NCBI GenBank assembly: GCA_016191785.1
Contig: JACPVJ010000195.1
Location: 1-35,104, forward strand
Reading direction: 5' to 3'
Source of the DNA: Myxococcales bacterium
Lineage (GTDB): Bacteria > Myxococcota_A > Polyangia > Polyangiales > Polyangiaceae
Length of the DNA stretch: 35,104 nt
The notes under the pieces are model-generated. The model saw nothing but the letters and a program-made list of their open reading frames with translations. It was not told where the DNA came from and ran no database searches. The translations under genes and the position numbers were made by a program. Positions 1 through 7,742 of the stretch are shown here, one piece after another. Positions within the stretch are counted from its first letter, which is position 1. Each line of letters starts with the position of its first letter.

Positions 1-525
1 ATCAACAAGACCGCGCCGAAGTACACCAAGTCGGTGCGGGCGTGTGGTGACCCCACCGGCACCACGGGCAGCTGCGGCGCGTCCAACACCTGCGTGCCGC
101 CCGCGCCCTCGGGCTTCACCAACAACATCTGCATCTACCAGACCGGGGACGTGGCCTGCCCGGGCGGCGCCTGGGCGAAGAAGTCGGTGTTCTACACCGC
201 CAACCCCACCGATACCCGCGCGTGCTCCGCCTGTGGCTGCGGCTCGCCGACCGGCAACTGCACCGGCGCGACCCTCGAGCTTTACACCGACGGGAGCTGC
301 ACCCAAGAGAAGGACACGATCGCGACCGCGGAGATGGGCGGCTGCACCAACATCAAGGTGGACTCGTCGCCGATCCCGTCACCGAGCTGCAACAGCACCG
401 GCGGCGACAGTCGCTCGCTCAAGCTGGTCGGAGGGACCGCGTCGGGAGGGACCTGCCCGACCACCGGTGGCACCGTGACCGGATCGGCGGACCCCGCGGG
501 GCCCGTCACCTTCTGCTGCCTCTGA
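1..525 (+). CDS. Cys-rich secreted protein, 3' part (5' end outside window)
   Basis: The frame is open from the first base and ends at TGA 523-525, so 174 C-terminal residues are visible and the true start lies upstream. Fifteen cysteines are spread through the fragment, including a final Cys-Cys-Leu, and the rest is rich in Gly, Thr, Ser and Pro. This suggests a disulfide-stabilised extracytoplasmic protein. The last 25 residues (a Gly/Thr/Pro stretch ending in TFCCL) resemble C-termini that recur in myxobacterial secreted or lipoproteins of unknown role; that comparison is from memory. No enzyme motif is visible. Only 4 bases separate it from the following flavoprotein gene, so the two are probably co-transcribed and perhaps act together outside the cytoplasm (inference). 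I cannot name a family. Confidence 0.75.
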   Translation: MNKTAPKYTKSVRACGDPTGTTGSCGASNTCVPPAPSGFTNNICIYQTGDVACPGGAWAKKSVFYTANPTDTRACSACGCGSPTGNCTGATLELYTDGSCTQEKDTIATAEMGGCTNIKVDSSPIPSPSCNSTGGDSRSLKLVGGTASGGTCPTTGGTVTGSADPAGPVTFCCL

Positions 526-529
526 GCGC

Positions 530-2146
530 ATGGCCCTGACGCGTCGCGAGTGGCTCGCGCTCTGCGCCGCCGCGCCGCTCGCGCCGGGCTGCAAGCGCTC
601 GCCTCGGGACATCCCGGGCAAGCTGGTCGGGCCCAGCGTCACCCTGGGCCATCGGCTGCGCGACGCGACCGTCGAGCGCGCCGGCGGCGAGGCCGCGCAC
701 GTGAAGGTGGTGATCGCGGGCGCCGGGCCGAGCGGGCTCTCTGCCGCGTGGCGGCTCGAGCGGGCCGGCTTCAAGGACTACGCGCTCTTCGAGCTCGAGC
801 CCGAGCCGGGCGGCACCAGCAGCTACGGCACCGACGGCGTCGTGCCTCACCCCTGGGGCGCGCACTACGTGCCCGTGCCCACCCGCGACAACCGCGCGCT
901 GGTCGCGCTCTTGGACGAGATGGGCGCCCTCGATGCGCCCGGCCCCGACGGCACACCTCGCGGCAAGGAAGAGCTGCTGGTCCGCGAGCCCGAAGAGCGG
1001 GTGTTCGTCGAGGGGCGCTGGTACGAAGGGCTCTGGCCGTCGGCCCTTGCCGACGCCGACGACCGCGACGAGCTCGCGCGGTTCCAGCAAGAGATCGACC
1101 GCTGGGTCGCGTGGCGGGACGGCAAAGGGCGGCGCGCGTTCAGTCTGCCGCTCCGGCGTTCGAGCGACGACGCCGAGGCGACGGCGCTCGATCGGATCAG
1201 CGCCGCGACCTGGCTCGACGAGCGCGGATTGAAAGGGGAGCTGCTTCGCTGGTGGGTCGAGTACGCGTGTCGCGACGACTACGGGGCGTCGCTGGCCGAC
1301 ACCAGCGCTTGGGCGATGCTCTTCTACTTCTGCTCGCGCGTGCCGGCCCCCCGGGCCGAGAGCGCGCCGTTTCTGGCCTGGCCCGAGGGCAACGGTCGCA
1401 TCGTGCGCCACCTGTCGTCGATCGTGGGCGGCCGCCTGAAGACCGGCCAGCTGGTGACCGACGTGGTGCCGAGCGACAGCCGCGTCGAGCTGTCGGTGTT
1501 CGACGCGCGCCGGGGCACGCTGCAGCGGTTGACGGCCGACCGCGTGATCTTGGCGCTCCCCAAGCTGGTGGTGTCGCGGGTGCTCCGGCCCTTTCGCGAC
1601 CAGCCGCCCGAGCACCTGCGCGCGTTCGACTACGCCACCTGGTGGGTGGCCAACGCGCACGTGCGCCGCCGCCCCAAGAGCCGGGGCTTTCGCCTGGCGT
1701 GGGACAACGTGATCCACGGCGGCGCTTCCCTCGGCTACGTGGTCGCCAGCCACCAGCGCCTCGAAGACTACGGCCCGACGGTGCTCACCTATTACCAGCC
1801 CCTGATAGACTCCGACGCGCGTGCGGCGCGGACGCGCCTTCTGGCGATGGAGCATCACCAGTTCGTGAGCGAGCTGGTGCGCGAGCTCGAGCCGGCGCAT
1901 CCGGACATCGCCGAGGTGATCGAGCGGGTGGACGTGGTGCGTTGGGGGCACGCCATGGTGCGGCCGCGGCCGGGCTTCGTCTGGGGGAGCGCGCGCAAGC
2001 GCGCCGCCGAGCCGATGGGGCGCGTTCACTTCGCGCACTCGGACCTGTCCGGCGTCGGCCTGTTCGAAGAAGCGCAGGACCACGGCCTCCGCGCCGCCGA
2101 AGAGGTGCTCTCGGCCGAGGGCCACGCCTTCGAGACGCTGCTCTGA
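530..2146 (+). CDS. FAD-dependent oxidoreductase (flavin amine oxidase-like), probably exported
   Basis: This 538-residue protein has a Rossmann dinucleotide-binding motif GAGPSGLSAAWRLERAG at about residues 64-80, an acidic residue at the end of the second strand (FELE, about 87-90), and the GG-T-S segment typical of the FAD/amine oxidase superfamily at 94-98. Near the C-terminus, GRVHFAHSDLSG followed by a helix resembles the second FAD-contact motif of that superfamily. The N-terminus has a TRREWL sequence followed by an Ala/Leu-rich stretch and a Cys at position 21. This looks like a Tat signal with possible lipid attachment, although Pro at -2 is atypical for a lipobox. Export of a folded flavoprotein by Tat would be logical. 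Substrate is unknown: amine oxidase, protoporphyrinogen oxidase-like and desaturase-like enzymes share these motifs. It follows the Cys-rich gene by 4 bases, likely one operon. Confidence 0.85.
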   Translation: MALTRREWLALCAAAPLAPGCKRSPRDIPGKLVGPSVTLGHRLRDATVERAGGEAAHVKVVIAGAGPSGLSAAWRLERAGFKDYALFELEPEPGGTSSYGTDGVVPHPWGAHYVPVPTRDNRALVALLDEMGALDAPGPDGTPRGKEELLVREPEERVFVEGRWYEGLWPSALADADDRDELARFQQEIDRWVAWRDGKGRRAFSLPLRRSSDDAEATALDRISAATWLDERGLKGELLRWWVEYACRDDYGASLADTSAWAMLFYFCSRVPAPRAESAPFLAWPEGNGRIVRHLSSIVGGRLKTGQLVTDVVPSDSRVELSVFDARRGTLQRLTADRVILALPKLVVSRVLRPFRDQPPEHLRAFDYATWWVANAHVRRRPKSRGFRLAWDNVIHGGASLGYVVASHQRLEDYGPTVLTYYQPLIDSDARAARTRLLAMEHHQFVSELVRELEPAHPDIAEVIERVDVVRWGHAMVRPRPGFVWGSARKRAAEPMGRVHFAHSDLSGVGLFEEAQDHGLRAAEEVLSAEGHAFETLL

Positions 2147-2186
2147 CTTCCGCCCCAGGGCCGACGGTGGTAGCGACACCCCTGCC

Positions 2187-2885
2187 ATGGACAAGGTGAT
2201 GAAGAGCGCCCGAGAGGCGGTGGCGGACGTCGGGGACGGCGCCACCGTTCTCGCCGGCGGGTTCGGTTTGTGCGGCATCCCCGAGCTGACGATCCAGGCC
2301 TTGCGCGACAAGGGCGCGAAGAACCTGACCTTCATCAGCAACAACTGCGGCGTGGACGAGTTCGGGCTCGGCATCTTGCTGCAGAACAAGCAGATCAAGC
2401 GCATGGTCTCGAGCTACGTCGGCGAGAACAAAGAGTTCGAGCGCCAGTTCTTGTCCGGTGAGCTCGAGGTCGAGCTGGTGCCCCAGGGCACGCTCGCCGA
2501 GCGCATGCGCGCGGGCGGCGCGGGGATCCCCGCCTTCTACACCCCTGCTGGCTTCGGCACGCAGGTGGCCGAAGGCAAAGAGGTGCGCGAGTTCGACGGG
2601 CGCATGTACGTGATGGAGCGCGGCATCACCGGCGAGTTCGCCATCGTCAAGGCCTGGAAGGGCGACCGCTACGGCAACCTCTGCTACCGGCTGACGGCGC
2701 GGAACTTCAACCCGCTGGCGGCGATGGCGGGCAAGATCACCATCGCCGAGGTCGAAGAGCTGGTCGAGGTCGGCCAGCTGGATCCAGATCAGATCCACAC
2801 GCCCGGCGTGTTCGTGCAGCGCGTGGTGGTGGGCAGCGGTGCCCACCAGAAGCGCATCGAGCGCCGGACCGTCCGCAAGAGCTGA
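2187..2885 (+). CDS. scoA: 3-oxoacid CoA-transferase subunit A
   Basis: This 232-residue alpha subunit belongs to a class I CoA-transferase (SCOT family), which moves CoA between succinyl-CoA and acetoacetate in ketone body and short-chain acid metabolism. The family glycine-rich motif GGFGLCGIPE lies near residue 25, and NNCGVDEFGLG follows near residue 50. Both are highly characteristic of the A subunit, and the length is normal. The ATG at 2187 precedes DKVMKSAREAVADV, a usual N-terminus. The stop TGA (2883-2885) overlaps the Shine-Dalgarno of the next gene, so translation of A and B is coupled and the two form a heteromer. The acetoacetate/succinate preference is inferred from family resemblance; related enzymes use acetate or other acids. 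Confidence 0.95.
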   Translation: MDKVMKSAREAVADVGDGATVLAGGFGLCGIPELTIQALRDKGAKNLTFISNNCGVDEFGLGILLQNKQIKRMVSSYVGENKEFERQFLSGELEVELVPQGTLAERMRAGGAGIPAFYTPAGFGTQVAEGKEVREFDGRMYVMERGITGEFAIVKAWKGDRYGNLCYRLTARNFNPLAAMAGKITIAEVEELVEVGQLDPDQIHTPGVFVQRVVVGSGAHQKRIERRTVRKS

Positions 2886-2889
2886 GGAG
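2884..2889 (+). promoter_or_regulatory. Ribosome binding site of scoB overlapping the scoA stop
   Basis: GAGGAG lies 6 bases before the ATG at 2896 and shares bases with the scoA stop codon (2883-2885). It fixes the scoB start at 2896 rather than an in-frame upstream ATG at 2839 that lies inside scoA. Confidence 0.75.
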
Positions 2890-2895
2890 CCAGAG

Positions 2896-3549
2896 ATGCT
2901 GACGCGAGAGCAAATTGCACAGCGGGCCGCCCAAGAGCTGCGGGACGGCTTCACGGTCAACCTCGGGATCGGGATGCCGACCTTGGTCGCCAACTACATC
3001 CCCGCTGGGGTCGAGGTGATGCTGCAGAGCGAGAACGGGCTGCTCGGCATCGGCCCGTATCCGCTCGAGGGCCAAGAAGACCCGGACCTGATCAACGCCG
3101 GCAAAGAGACGGTCACCATGGTGCCGGGCTCGTCGATCTTCGACAGCGCCACCAGCTTCTCGATGATCCGCGGCGGCCACGTCGACCTGGCCATCCTGGG
3201 CGCGATGGAGGTCAGCCAGGCCGGCGACCTGGCCAACTGGATGATCCCCGGCAAGATGATCAAGGGCATGGGCGGCGCCATGGACCTGGTCCACGGCGCC
3301 AAGCGCGTGGTGGTGATCATGGAGCACACCGCCAAGAACGGCGCGCCTAAGATCCTGAATGCCTGCGCGCTGCCCCTCACCGGCAAGGCCGTGGTGCACC
3401 GCATCATCACGGATCTGGCCGTGATCGACGTCGACCCGACCGGCCTCACCCTGGTCGAGGTGGCCCCCGGGGTCACCGTCGACGAGGTCAAGGCGAAGAC
3501 CGAGCCCGAGCTCAGGGCCCCGGCCACCGTGCCGTTCATGAGCGTGTAG
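2896..3549 (+). CDS. scoB: 3-oxoacid CoA-transferase subunit B
   Basis: This 217-residue beta subunit carries the catalytic glutamate of the SCOT family. The motif SENGLLGIGPYP is at residues 45-56, with Glu46 the expected residue that forms the enzyme-CoA thioester. NLGIGMPTLVANYI (22-35) is the usual N-terminal family signature. The start is chosen from the GAGGAG site and because homologues begin close to LTREQIAQRAAQEL; the upstream in-frame ATG at 2839 would add 19 residues encoded inside scoA. It partners the A subunit just upstream to form the active heteromer in the cytoplasm. No further metabolic gene follows, so the pathway context (butanoate/ketone body turnover) is inferred from the enzyme alone. 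Confidence 0.95.
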   Translation: MLTREQIAQRAAQELRDGFTVNLGIGMPTLVANYIPAGVEVMLQSENGLLGIGPYPLEGQEDPDLINAGKETVTMVPGSSIFDSATSFSMIRGGHVDLAILGAMEVSQAGDLANWMIPGKMIKGMGGAMDLVHGAKRVVVIMEHTAKNGAPKILNACALPLTGKAVVHRIITDLAVIDVDPTGLTLVEVAPGVTVDEVKAKTEPELRAPATVPFMSV

Positions 3550-3620
3550 TCGCTCGTTGGTCGCGCGTGCTGCCCCACCTCGCGCCGGGTGTAGGCGGCG
3601 GTGCGCGTAGCGTCGGCCCG

Positions 3621-3648
3621 TTGACTCGGCTCGTGACTCGGGTATTGT
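3621..3648 (+). promoter_or_regulatory. Sigma70-like promoter for the small secreted protein gene
   Basis: TTGACT (3621-3626, 5 of 6 matches to the -35 consensus) and TATTGT (3643-3648, 4 of 6 to -10) are separated by 16 bases in the 151-base gap after scoB. The predicted start near 3655 gives a leader of about 45 bases before the ATG at 3701. This is among the best-formed promoters in the window. Confidence 0.5.
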
Positions 3649-3700
3649 CATGGACAAGTCTCGGGGGAGTTTCGGCACCGGACCCATTTCGAGGAGCACC

Positions 3701-4129
3701 ATGCGACACCTGAAGATCTCTGCCCTGCTCGTTGCGACCTCAGTCATGACCCTGGCCGCCGTCGGCAACTCGGAAGAGACCAAGTTCGCTCGCGTGAAGC
3801 TGAGTGACTTCGTCCGCGACACGAACACCATGGTCGGCGCGGTGCCGGGGACCGAGATCAATCCGGGGTACTTCAAGCGCGTGGAGGCCACGCTGCATCT
3901 TCCGGGCATCGGCGGCCCGAACTACCCGCCCAACCCGTGCAACGCGCACATCTCGGTGTACAACAAGATCATCGACAAGGTGCCCGAGGGCCCGGGTCGC
4001 ATGAACGCCACGCTGTCGGTGCTGACCAACCTGGCCCGCTCGAGCTGCTGCGTGGACACCAGCTACACGGGTGATGCGGCCTCGGAGGCCAGCGTTCTCG
4101 TGCTGCGACCCGTCGCCTGCGACTTGTGA
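3701..4129 (+). CDS. Small secreted protein of unknown function
   Basis: This is a 142-residue protein with a clear N-terminal signal: basic MRHLK, then a hydrophobic stretch to about residue 22 and a probable cleavage site near VGNSEE. The mature part has four cysteines (80, an adjacent pair at 116-117, and 140), a proline-rich loop GGPNYPPNPC near 71-80, and no recognisable catalytic motif. The start is placed at 3701, not at the in-frame ATG at 3650, because GAGGAG (3691-3696) sits four bases upstream and the signal peptide then begins at residue 1. It has its own candidate promoter at 3621-3648 and stands alone between scoB and the kinase gene. Disulfides and extracytoplasmic location are inferred; I do not recognise the family. 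Confidence 0.8.
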   Translation: MRHLKISALLVATSVMTLAAVGNSEETKFARVKLSDFVRDTNTMVGAVPGTEINPGYFKRVEATLHLPGIGGPNYPPNPCNAHISVYNKIIDKVPEGPGRMNATLSVLTNLARSSCCVDTSYTGDAASEASVLVLRPVACDL

Positions 4130-4169
4130 TCGCCGCGGGCGCGGTCCCGCGTGATAACCTGCTTCTCAG

Positions 4170-6881
4170 ATGAAGCTCCGCAACGCGCGTGATCTTGCGC
4201 TCGAAGCGCTGTCGCGCGGGCTGATGAGCCCGGAAGAGCTGTGGGAGATCGCTCAGCTCGCTCGCGAGCCCGAGGCACCCGCCCAGAAGGTGATCGAGTC
4301 GGTATTGCCCCAAGAGCGCGTCATCGCCGTGACCCAGGCCGGCGAGCGCCGACCGGTGGCCACGCTGCAGGCGTTTCCCGAGGTCGCCGTGCCGGTCGCG
4401 TCCGAGCGCGCGACCATCCCGGGCGCCGAGCTCTTGCCACCCGCCAGCGTCGAGCTCGGGACCGGGCCGTCGCGGCGCGAGGTGGGCGTCTTGCCCGGCC
4501 GGTACGAAGGGCCGCGGTACTCCCCAGTCGAGATCCTGGGCAAGGGCGGCATGGGCAAGGTCGTTGCCGCGCTCGATCGGGAGATCGGCCGAATCGTCGC
4601 CCTGAAGACGATGCAGGATCCCAACCCGGATCGCTCGCAGGCGCGGCGCTTCTTGACCGAAGCGCGCATCACCTCGCAGCTCGAGCACCCGAACATCGTC
4701 CCGGTGTACGACCTGGGCGCGCAGAGCGACGGGCAGCCCTTCTACACGATGCGAGTGGTCAAGAAGCAGTCGCTGGGCGACGTGCTCGACCGTCCCGTGC
4801 TGCGTGAGCAGTGGCCGATGGTGCGCTTGCTCGGTGCGTTCGTGCAGGTGTGTCGTGCGCTGGGCTACGCCCATGCGCGGGGGGTCTTGCACGGTGACAT
4901 CAAGCCCGACAACATCTTGCTCGGCGACTTCGGTGAAGTTTACCTGGCGGACTGGGGGCTCGCGAAGGTGCACCGTGACAGCACGGTGCGCCAGCACCTG
5001 CGCGGCTCGCAGCCGCCGCCGGCCTTCGGATCGCCCACCGGCGGGACGCCCGGCTACCTGGCCCCCGAGGTCGCGCTGGGCGACTGGGACGAGGTCGATC
5101 AACGCAGCGACCTGTTCGCGCTCGGCGTGATCCTCTATGAGATCTTGACCGGGAAGCACCCTTTCGGCTTCGCGATGGATGCGCGGGCGCTGGTGACCGC
5201 CTACGAAAAGGGCGCCGCGCCGCCGCGTCAGATCAGTCCGTCGTGCCCGCTTCTGTTGGAAGATCTGTGCATGCAGCTGATGTCGCCGAGCCCCGGCGAT
5301 CGGCCCAAGACCGCGGACCTGGTCGCGCAGCGGGTGGAAGAGTTTCTGGAGGGCGCCAAGGAAAAGGAGCGGCGCCGGGACGAAGCGCGGCGCCTGTGCG
5401 AGCAGGCGACCGAGCCGATGCGCCGCTTCCAGGAGCTCGAGACCGAGAAGAAGCAGCTCACGGGAGTGGCTCGCGAGATCTGGAAGGACATCGCCGCCTG
5501 GGAGCCGGTGGACAAGAAACGCATCGCGTGGCGGGTCGAAGACCGAGTCGCGGAGGCGGATCGCGAGGGGGCGCTGGCGCTGGCGCAGGCCATCGAGCTC
5601 TACACCAAGGCGCTGGGGTACGACTCGGAGTGTGAGCCGGCGCACCGGGGCCTGGCGGAGCTCTATTGGTCCCGAGCCATCTCGGCCGAGGCCGAGCGCC
5701 GACCCGCTGCGCAGATCTACTACGAGGCGCTGGTGCTCGAGCACGACACGGGCGAGTTCGGTGCGATGATCCGCGCCGACGCGCGGCTGAGCCTGGCCTC
5801 GAGCCCGACCGGGGCGCAGGTGTTCGCGCAGCGCTATGCCGAGCAAGATCGCGTGCTCGTCGCCGGGTCGGAGCGCTTCTTGGGCCGCACGCCGCTGGCC
5901 GACGTACGGCTCGACCCGGGCAGCTACCTGATCGTGCTGCGCGCGCCGGGGTTCCGCGACGTGCGCTACCCCGTGTCGCTCGGGCGGGGCGGGCGGCACG
6001 AGGGCCGCGTGAACCTGTACCGCGACGACGAGATCGGCGAGGGCTTCGTGTACGTGCCCGGCGGCACGGTTCCGCTCGGTGGCGATCCCGATGCGATCGA
6101 TCCGCTTCCCCGGCAAGACGTGGCCGTCGGGGACTTCGCCATCGCCGAGTTCCCGGTCACCCTGCGGCAGTACTGCGAGTACCTGGACGAGCTGGATGAC
6201 GCCATGGCGTTTCGCCGGGCTCCGCACGACATGCGCGGGTCGGAGGGCATGGCGGTCGTGCGCGGGGCCGGCGGAAAGTGGGAGCCAAGACCCGAGATCA
6301 TCGAGGGCGAAGCCCGCAAGGCGTTCCCCCCCGAAGCCGGGCACCTGTGGCGCGTGCCGGTGCACCTGATCGACTGGTTCGATGCGCGCGCCTACTGCCG
6401 CTGGCTGGCGGCGAGGCTCAGCGCGCCCATCCGGCTGCCCTCCGAGGTCGAGTGGGAGAAGGCCGCCCGGGGCGCGGACCGGCGCTTCTTTCCCTGGGGC
6501 GATCGCTTTGACCCGACGTTCTGCAAGATGCGCGACTCGAGGCCCTACATCCAGCAACCCGAGCCGGTCGGCTCGTTCCCCGGTGACACCTCGCCCTACG
6601 GGGTTCGGGATCTGGCCGGCGGCATGCGCGAGTGGGTGGGCGACATCTTCCGAGAGAAGACCGCGACCGAGCTCGACGCGGAGCCCGAGCCGGATCCCAC
6701 GACGGGTCGGGGCGAGTCGGGGTTTCGCATGGTGCGCTCGGGCCTCTGGAGCGGTGATGCGACCTGGACCCGGTCCGCGTCGCGCGGCGGGCTGTACGCG
6801 CTGACCCGGGGCACCGGGCTCTCGTTTCGCTGCGTCCGGGATCTGCCGGTCCACCGCGCGAGCTCGCGCCCGCGGGTGTGA
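4170..6881 (+). CDS. Ser/Thr protein kinase with PEGA-like and SUMF1-like domains
   Basis: This 903-residue modular protein has an N-terminal 110-residue region and then a kinase domain (about 118-395) with glycine loop GKGGMGKV (124-131), the ATP lysine in VALKTM (Lys146), and catalytic loop HGDIKPDN (241-248). The metal motif is DWG (261-263) and APE is at 298-300. HGD replaces HRD, so it is a non-RD kinase, and DWG replaces DFG. A charged, probably coiled region (about 390-470) and a TPR-like segment follow. A PEGA-like module spans about 570-605 (RTPLADVRLDPGSYLIVLRA). A SUMF1/formylglycine-enzyme-like domain runs from about 627 (FVYVPGGTVPLGG) to 895 (FRCVRDLP). At the place where true formylglycine-generating enzymes have two catalytic cysteines (here about 856-872) there are none, so this domain is probably a binding or sensor module. 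No membrane segment is obvious. The gene abuts the convergent methyltransferase with zero bases between stops. Confidence 0.92.
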   Translation: MKLRNARDLALEALSRGLMSPEELWEIAQLAREPEAPAQKVIESVLPQERVIAVTQAGERRPVATLQAFPEVAVPVASERATIPGAELLPPASVELGTGPSRREVGVLPGRYEGPRYSPVEILGKGGMGKVVAALDREIGRIVALKTMQDPNPDRSQARRFLTEARITSQLEHPNIVPVYDLGAQSDGQPFYTMRVVKKQSLGDVLDRPVLREQWPMVRLLGAFVQVCRALGYAHARGVLHGDIKPDNILLGDFGEVYLADWGLAKVHRDSTVRQHLRGSQPPPAFGSPTGGTPGYLAPEVALGDWDEVDQRSDLFALGVILYEILTGKHPFGFAMDARALVTAYEKGAAPPRQISPSCPLLLEDLCMQLMSPSPGDRPKTADLVAQRVEEFLEGAKEKERRRDEARRLCEQATEPMRRFQELETEKKQLTGVAREIWKDIAAWEPVDKKRIAWRVEDRVAEADREGALALAQAIELYTKALGYDSECEPAHRGLAELYWSRAISAEAERRPAAQIYYEALVLEHDTGEFGAMIRADARLSLASSPTGAQVFAQRYAEQDRVLVAGSERFLGRTPLADVRLDPGSYLIVLRAPGFRDVRYPVSLGRGGRHEGRVNLYRDDEIGEGFVYVPGGTVPLGGDPDAIDPLPRQDVAVGDFAIAEFPVTLRQYCEYLDELDDAMAFRRAPHDMRGSEGMAVVRGAGGKWEPRPEIIEGEARKAFPPEAGHLWRVPVHLIDWFDARAYCRWLAARLSAPIRLPSEVEWEKAARGADRRFFPWGDRFDPTFCKMRDSRPYIQQPEPVGSFPGDTSPYGVRDLAGGMREWVGDIFREKTATELDAEPEPDPTTGRGESGFRMVRSGLWSGDATWTRSASRGGLYALTRGTGLSFRCVRDLPVHRASSRPRV

Positions 6882-7742
6882 TCAAAGCCCCAGTCGCCGC
6901 GTGCTGACCGCCAGCGCCACCGGGCTCTGGTCGATGCCGACCCACTTGCGGCCCAGGCGCTCGGCGACGGCCAGGGTGGTGCCACTGCCGCACATCGGAT
7001 CGAGCACGCGATCGCCCTCGGCCGTGGTGGCTCGCACGATGCGCTCGAGCAGACGCTCGGGTTTCTGGGTGGGGTACCCGGTGGTCTCGGGATCGAGCGG
7101 CGTGTTGGCGCGCATCGCGGGGCAGTCGGTCCAGACGCTGCCGAGCTGCCGGCCGACGTCGGCGTAGTAACGATAGGCCTTGCCGTCGATCACGCGCTCG
7201 CGATACCGCCGGCCCGCCTCGTCGACGTTCTTGAAGTGCATCGAGAGGCTGGTCTTGGCGAAGGGCTCGCGGAGCCACGGGTCGGTGTGGTTCCAGACCA
7301 TCTTCCCGGTCAGCGAGTAGACCAGGAGCGTCTGGTGGGTGACGCTCGGGCCACCGCGGCCGCGCGCGCCGTTTCCAGGCACCCAGATGATCTCGCCGCG
7401 AAACGCGTTACGGCCGAAGACCTGGTCGGCGACCACCTTCGCGTCGTGCACGGCACGGTGATCGAGGTGAAGCCACAGGCTGCCGGTGTCGGCGAGCACC
7501 GCGCGCATCGCGGCGAGGCGCGGCTCGAGCATCGTCAGGAAGGCCCGAAGCCCGCCCCAGGCGTCGTCGTAGGCTCGCTCTCCGCCGACGCGGGGACCGG
7601 GGCGCCGCCGGGCGCGGTGGGAAAGACCCGTGTTGAAGGGCGGATCGACGTAGATCAAGTCGAAGCGCTCGCGCCCGAGCTCGGGCAGCCGCTCGAGGCA
7701 GTCGCCGGCGAAGAGGCGCCCGCGCCGCCGTCGTTCAGCCAT
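6882..7742 (-). CDS. Orphan site-specific DNA methyltransferase (beta class, DPPF type)
   Basis: This 286-residue protein has the methyltransferase motif IV DPPF (residues 33-36, in LIYVDPPFNTG) near the N-terminus and the AdoMet-binding motif DPMCGSGTT (248-256) near the C-terminus. This circular order defines beta-class N6-adenine or N4-cytosine methylases. GYPTQKPERLLERI just before motif I is typical of adenine methylases of type II/III systems. The region between (about 60-225) would hold the target recognition part. The start at ATG 7742 is preferred over an in-frame ATG at 7826 inside the upstream gene. It overlaps the 3' end of the mepA-like gene by 8 bases. No restriction nuclease is adjacent on either side, so it looks like a solitary, perhaps regulatory, methylase. 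Target sequence and methylated base cannot be read from here. Confidence 0.9.
   Translation of the reverse strand: MAERRRRGRLFAGDCLERLPELGRERFDLIYVDPPFNTGLSHRARRRPGPRVGGERAYDDAWGGLRAFLTMLEPRLAAMRAVLADTGSLWLHLDHRAVHDAKVVADQVFGRNAFRGEIIWVPGNGARGRGGPSVTHQTLLVYSLTGKMVWNHTDPWLREPFAKTSLSMHFKNVDEAGRRYRERVIDGKAYRYYADVGRQLGSVWTDCPAMRANTPLDPETTGYPTQKPERLLERIVRATTAEGDRVLDPMCGSGTTLAVAERLGRKWVGIDQSPVALAVSTRRLGL

Noticed and set aside
506..2404. Long open frame on the minus strand (632 codons) opposite the flavoenzyme
   Set aside because: Its product is Arg/Ala/His-rich without motifs, and the plus strand carries a clear FAD enzyme. High GC leaves antisense frames open.
4134..4150. Hairpin GCGGG/CCCGC before the kinase gene as a terminator
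   Set aside because: The stem has only five GC pairs, no T tract follows, and such stems are common by chance at this GC content.
3969..6854. 961-codon minus-strand frame opposite the kinase
   Set aside because: The plus-strand frame has full kinase motifs; the antisense product is low-complexity Arg/Leu/His and looks like no known protein.
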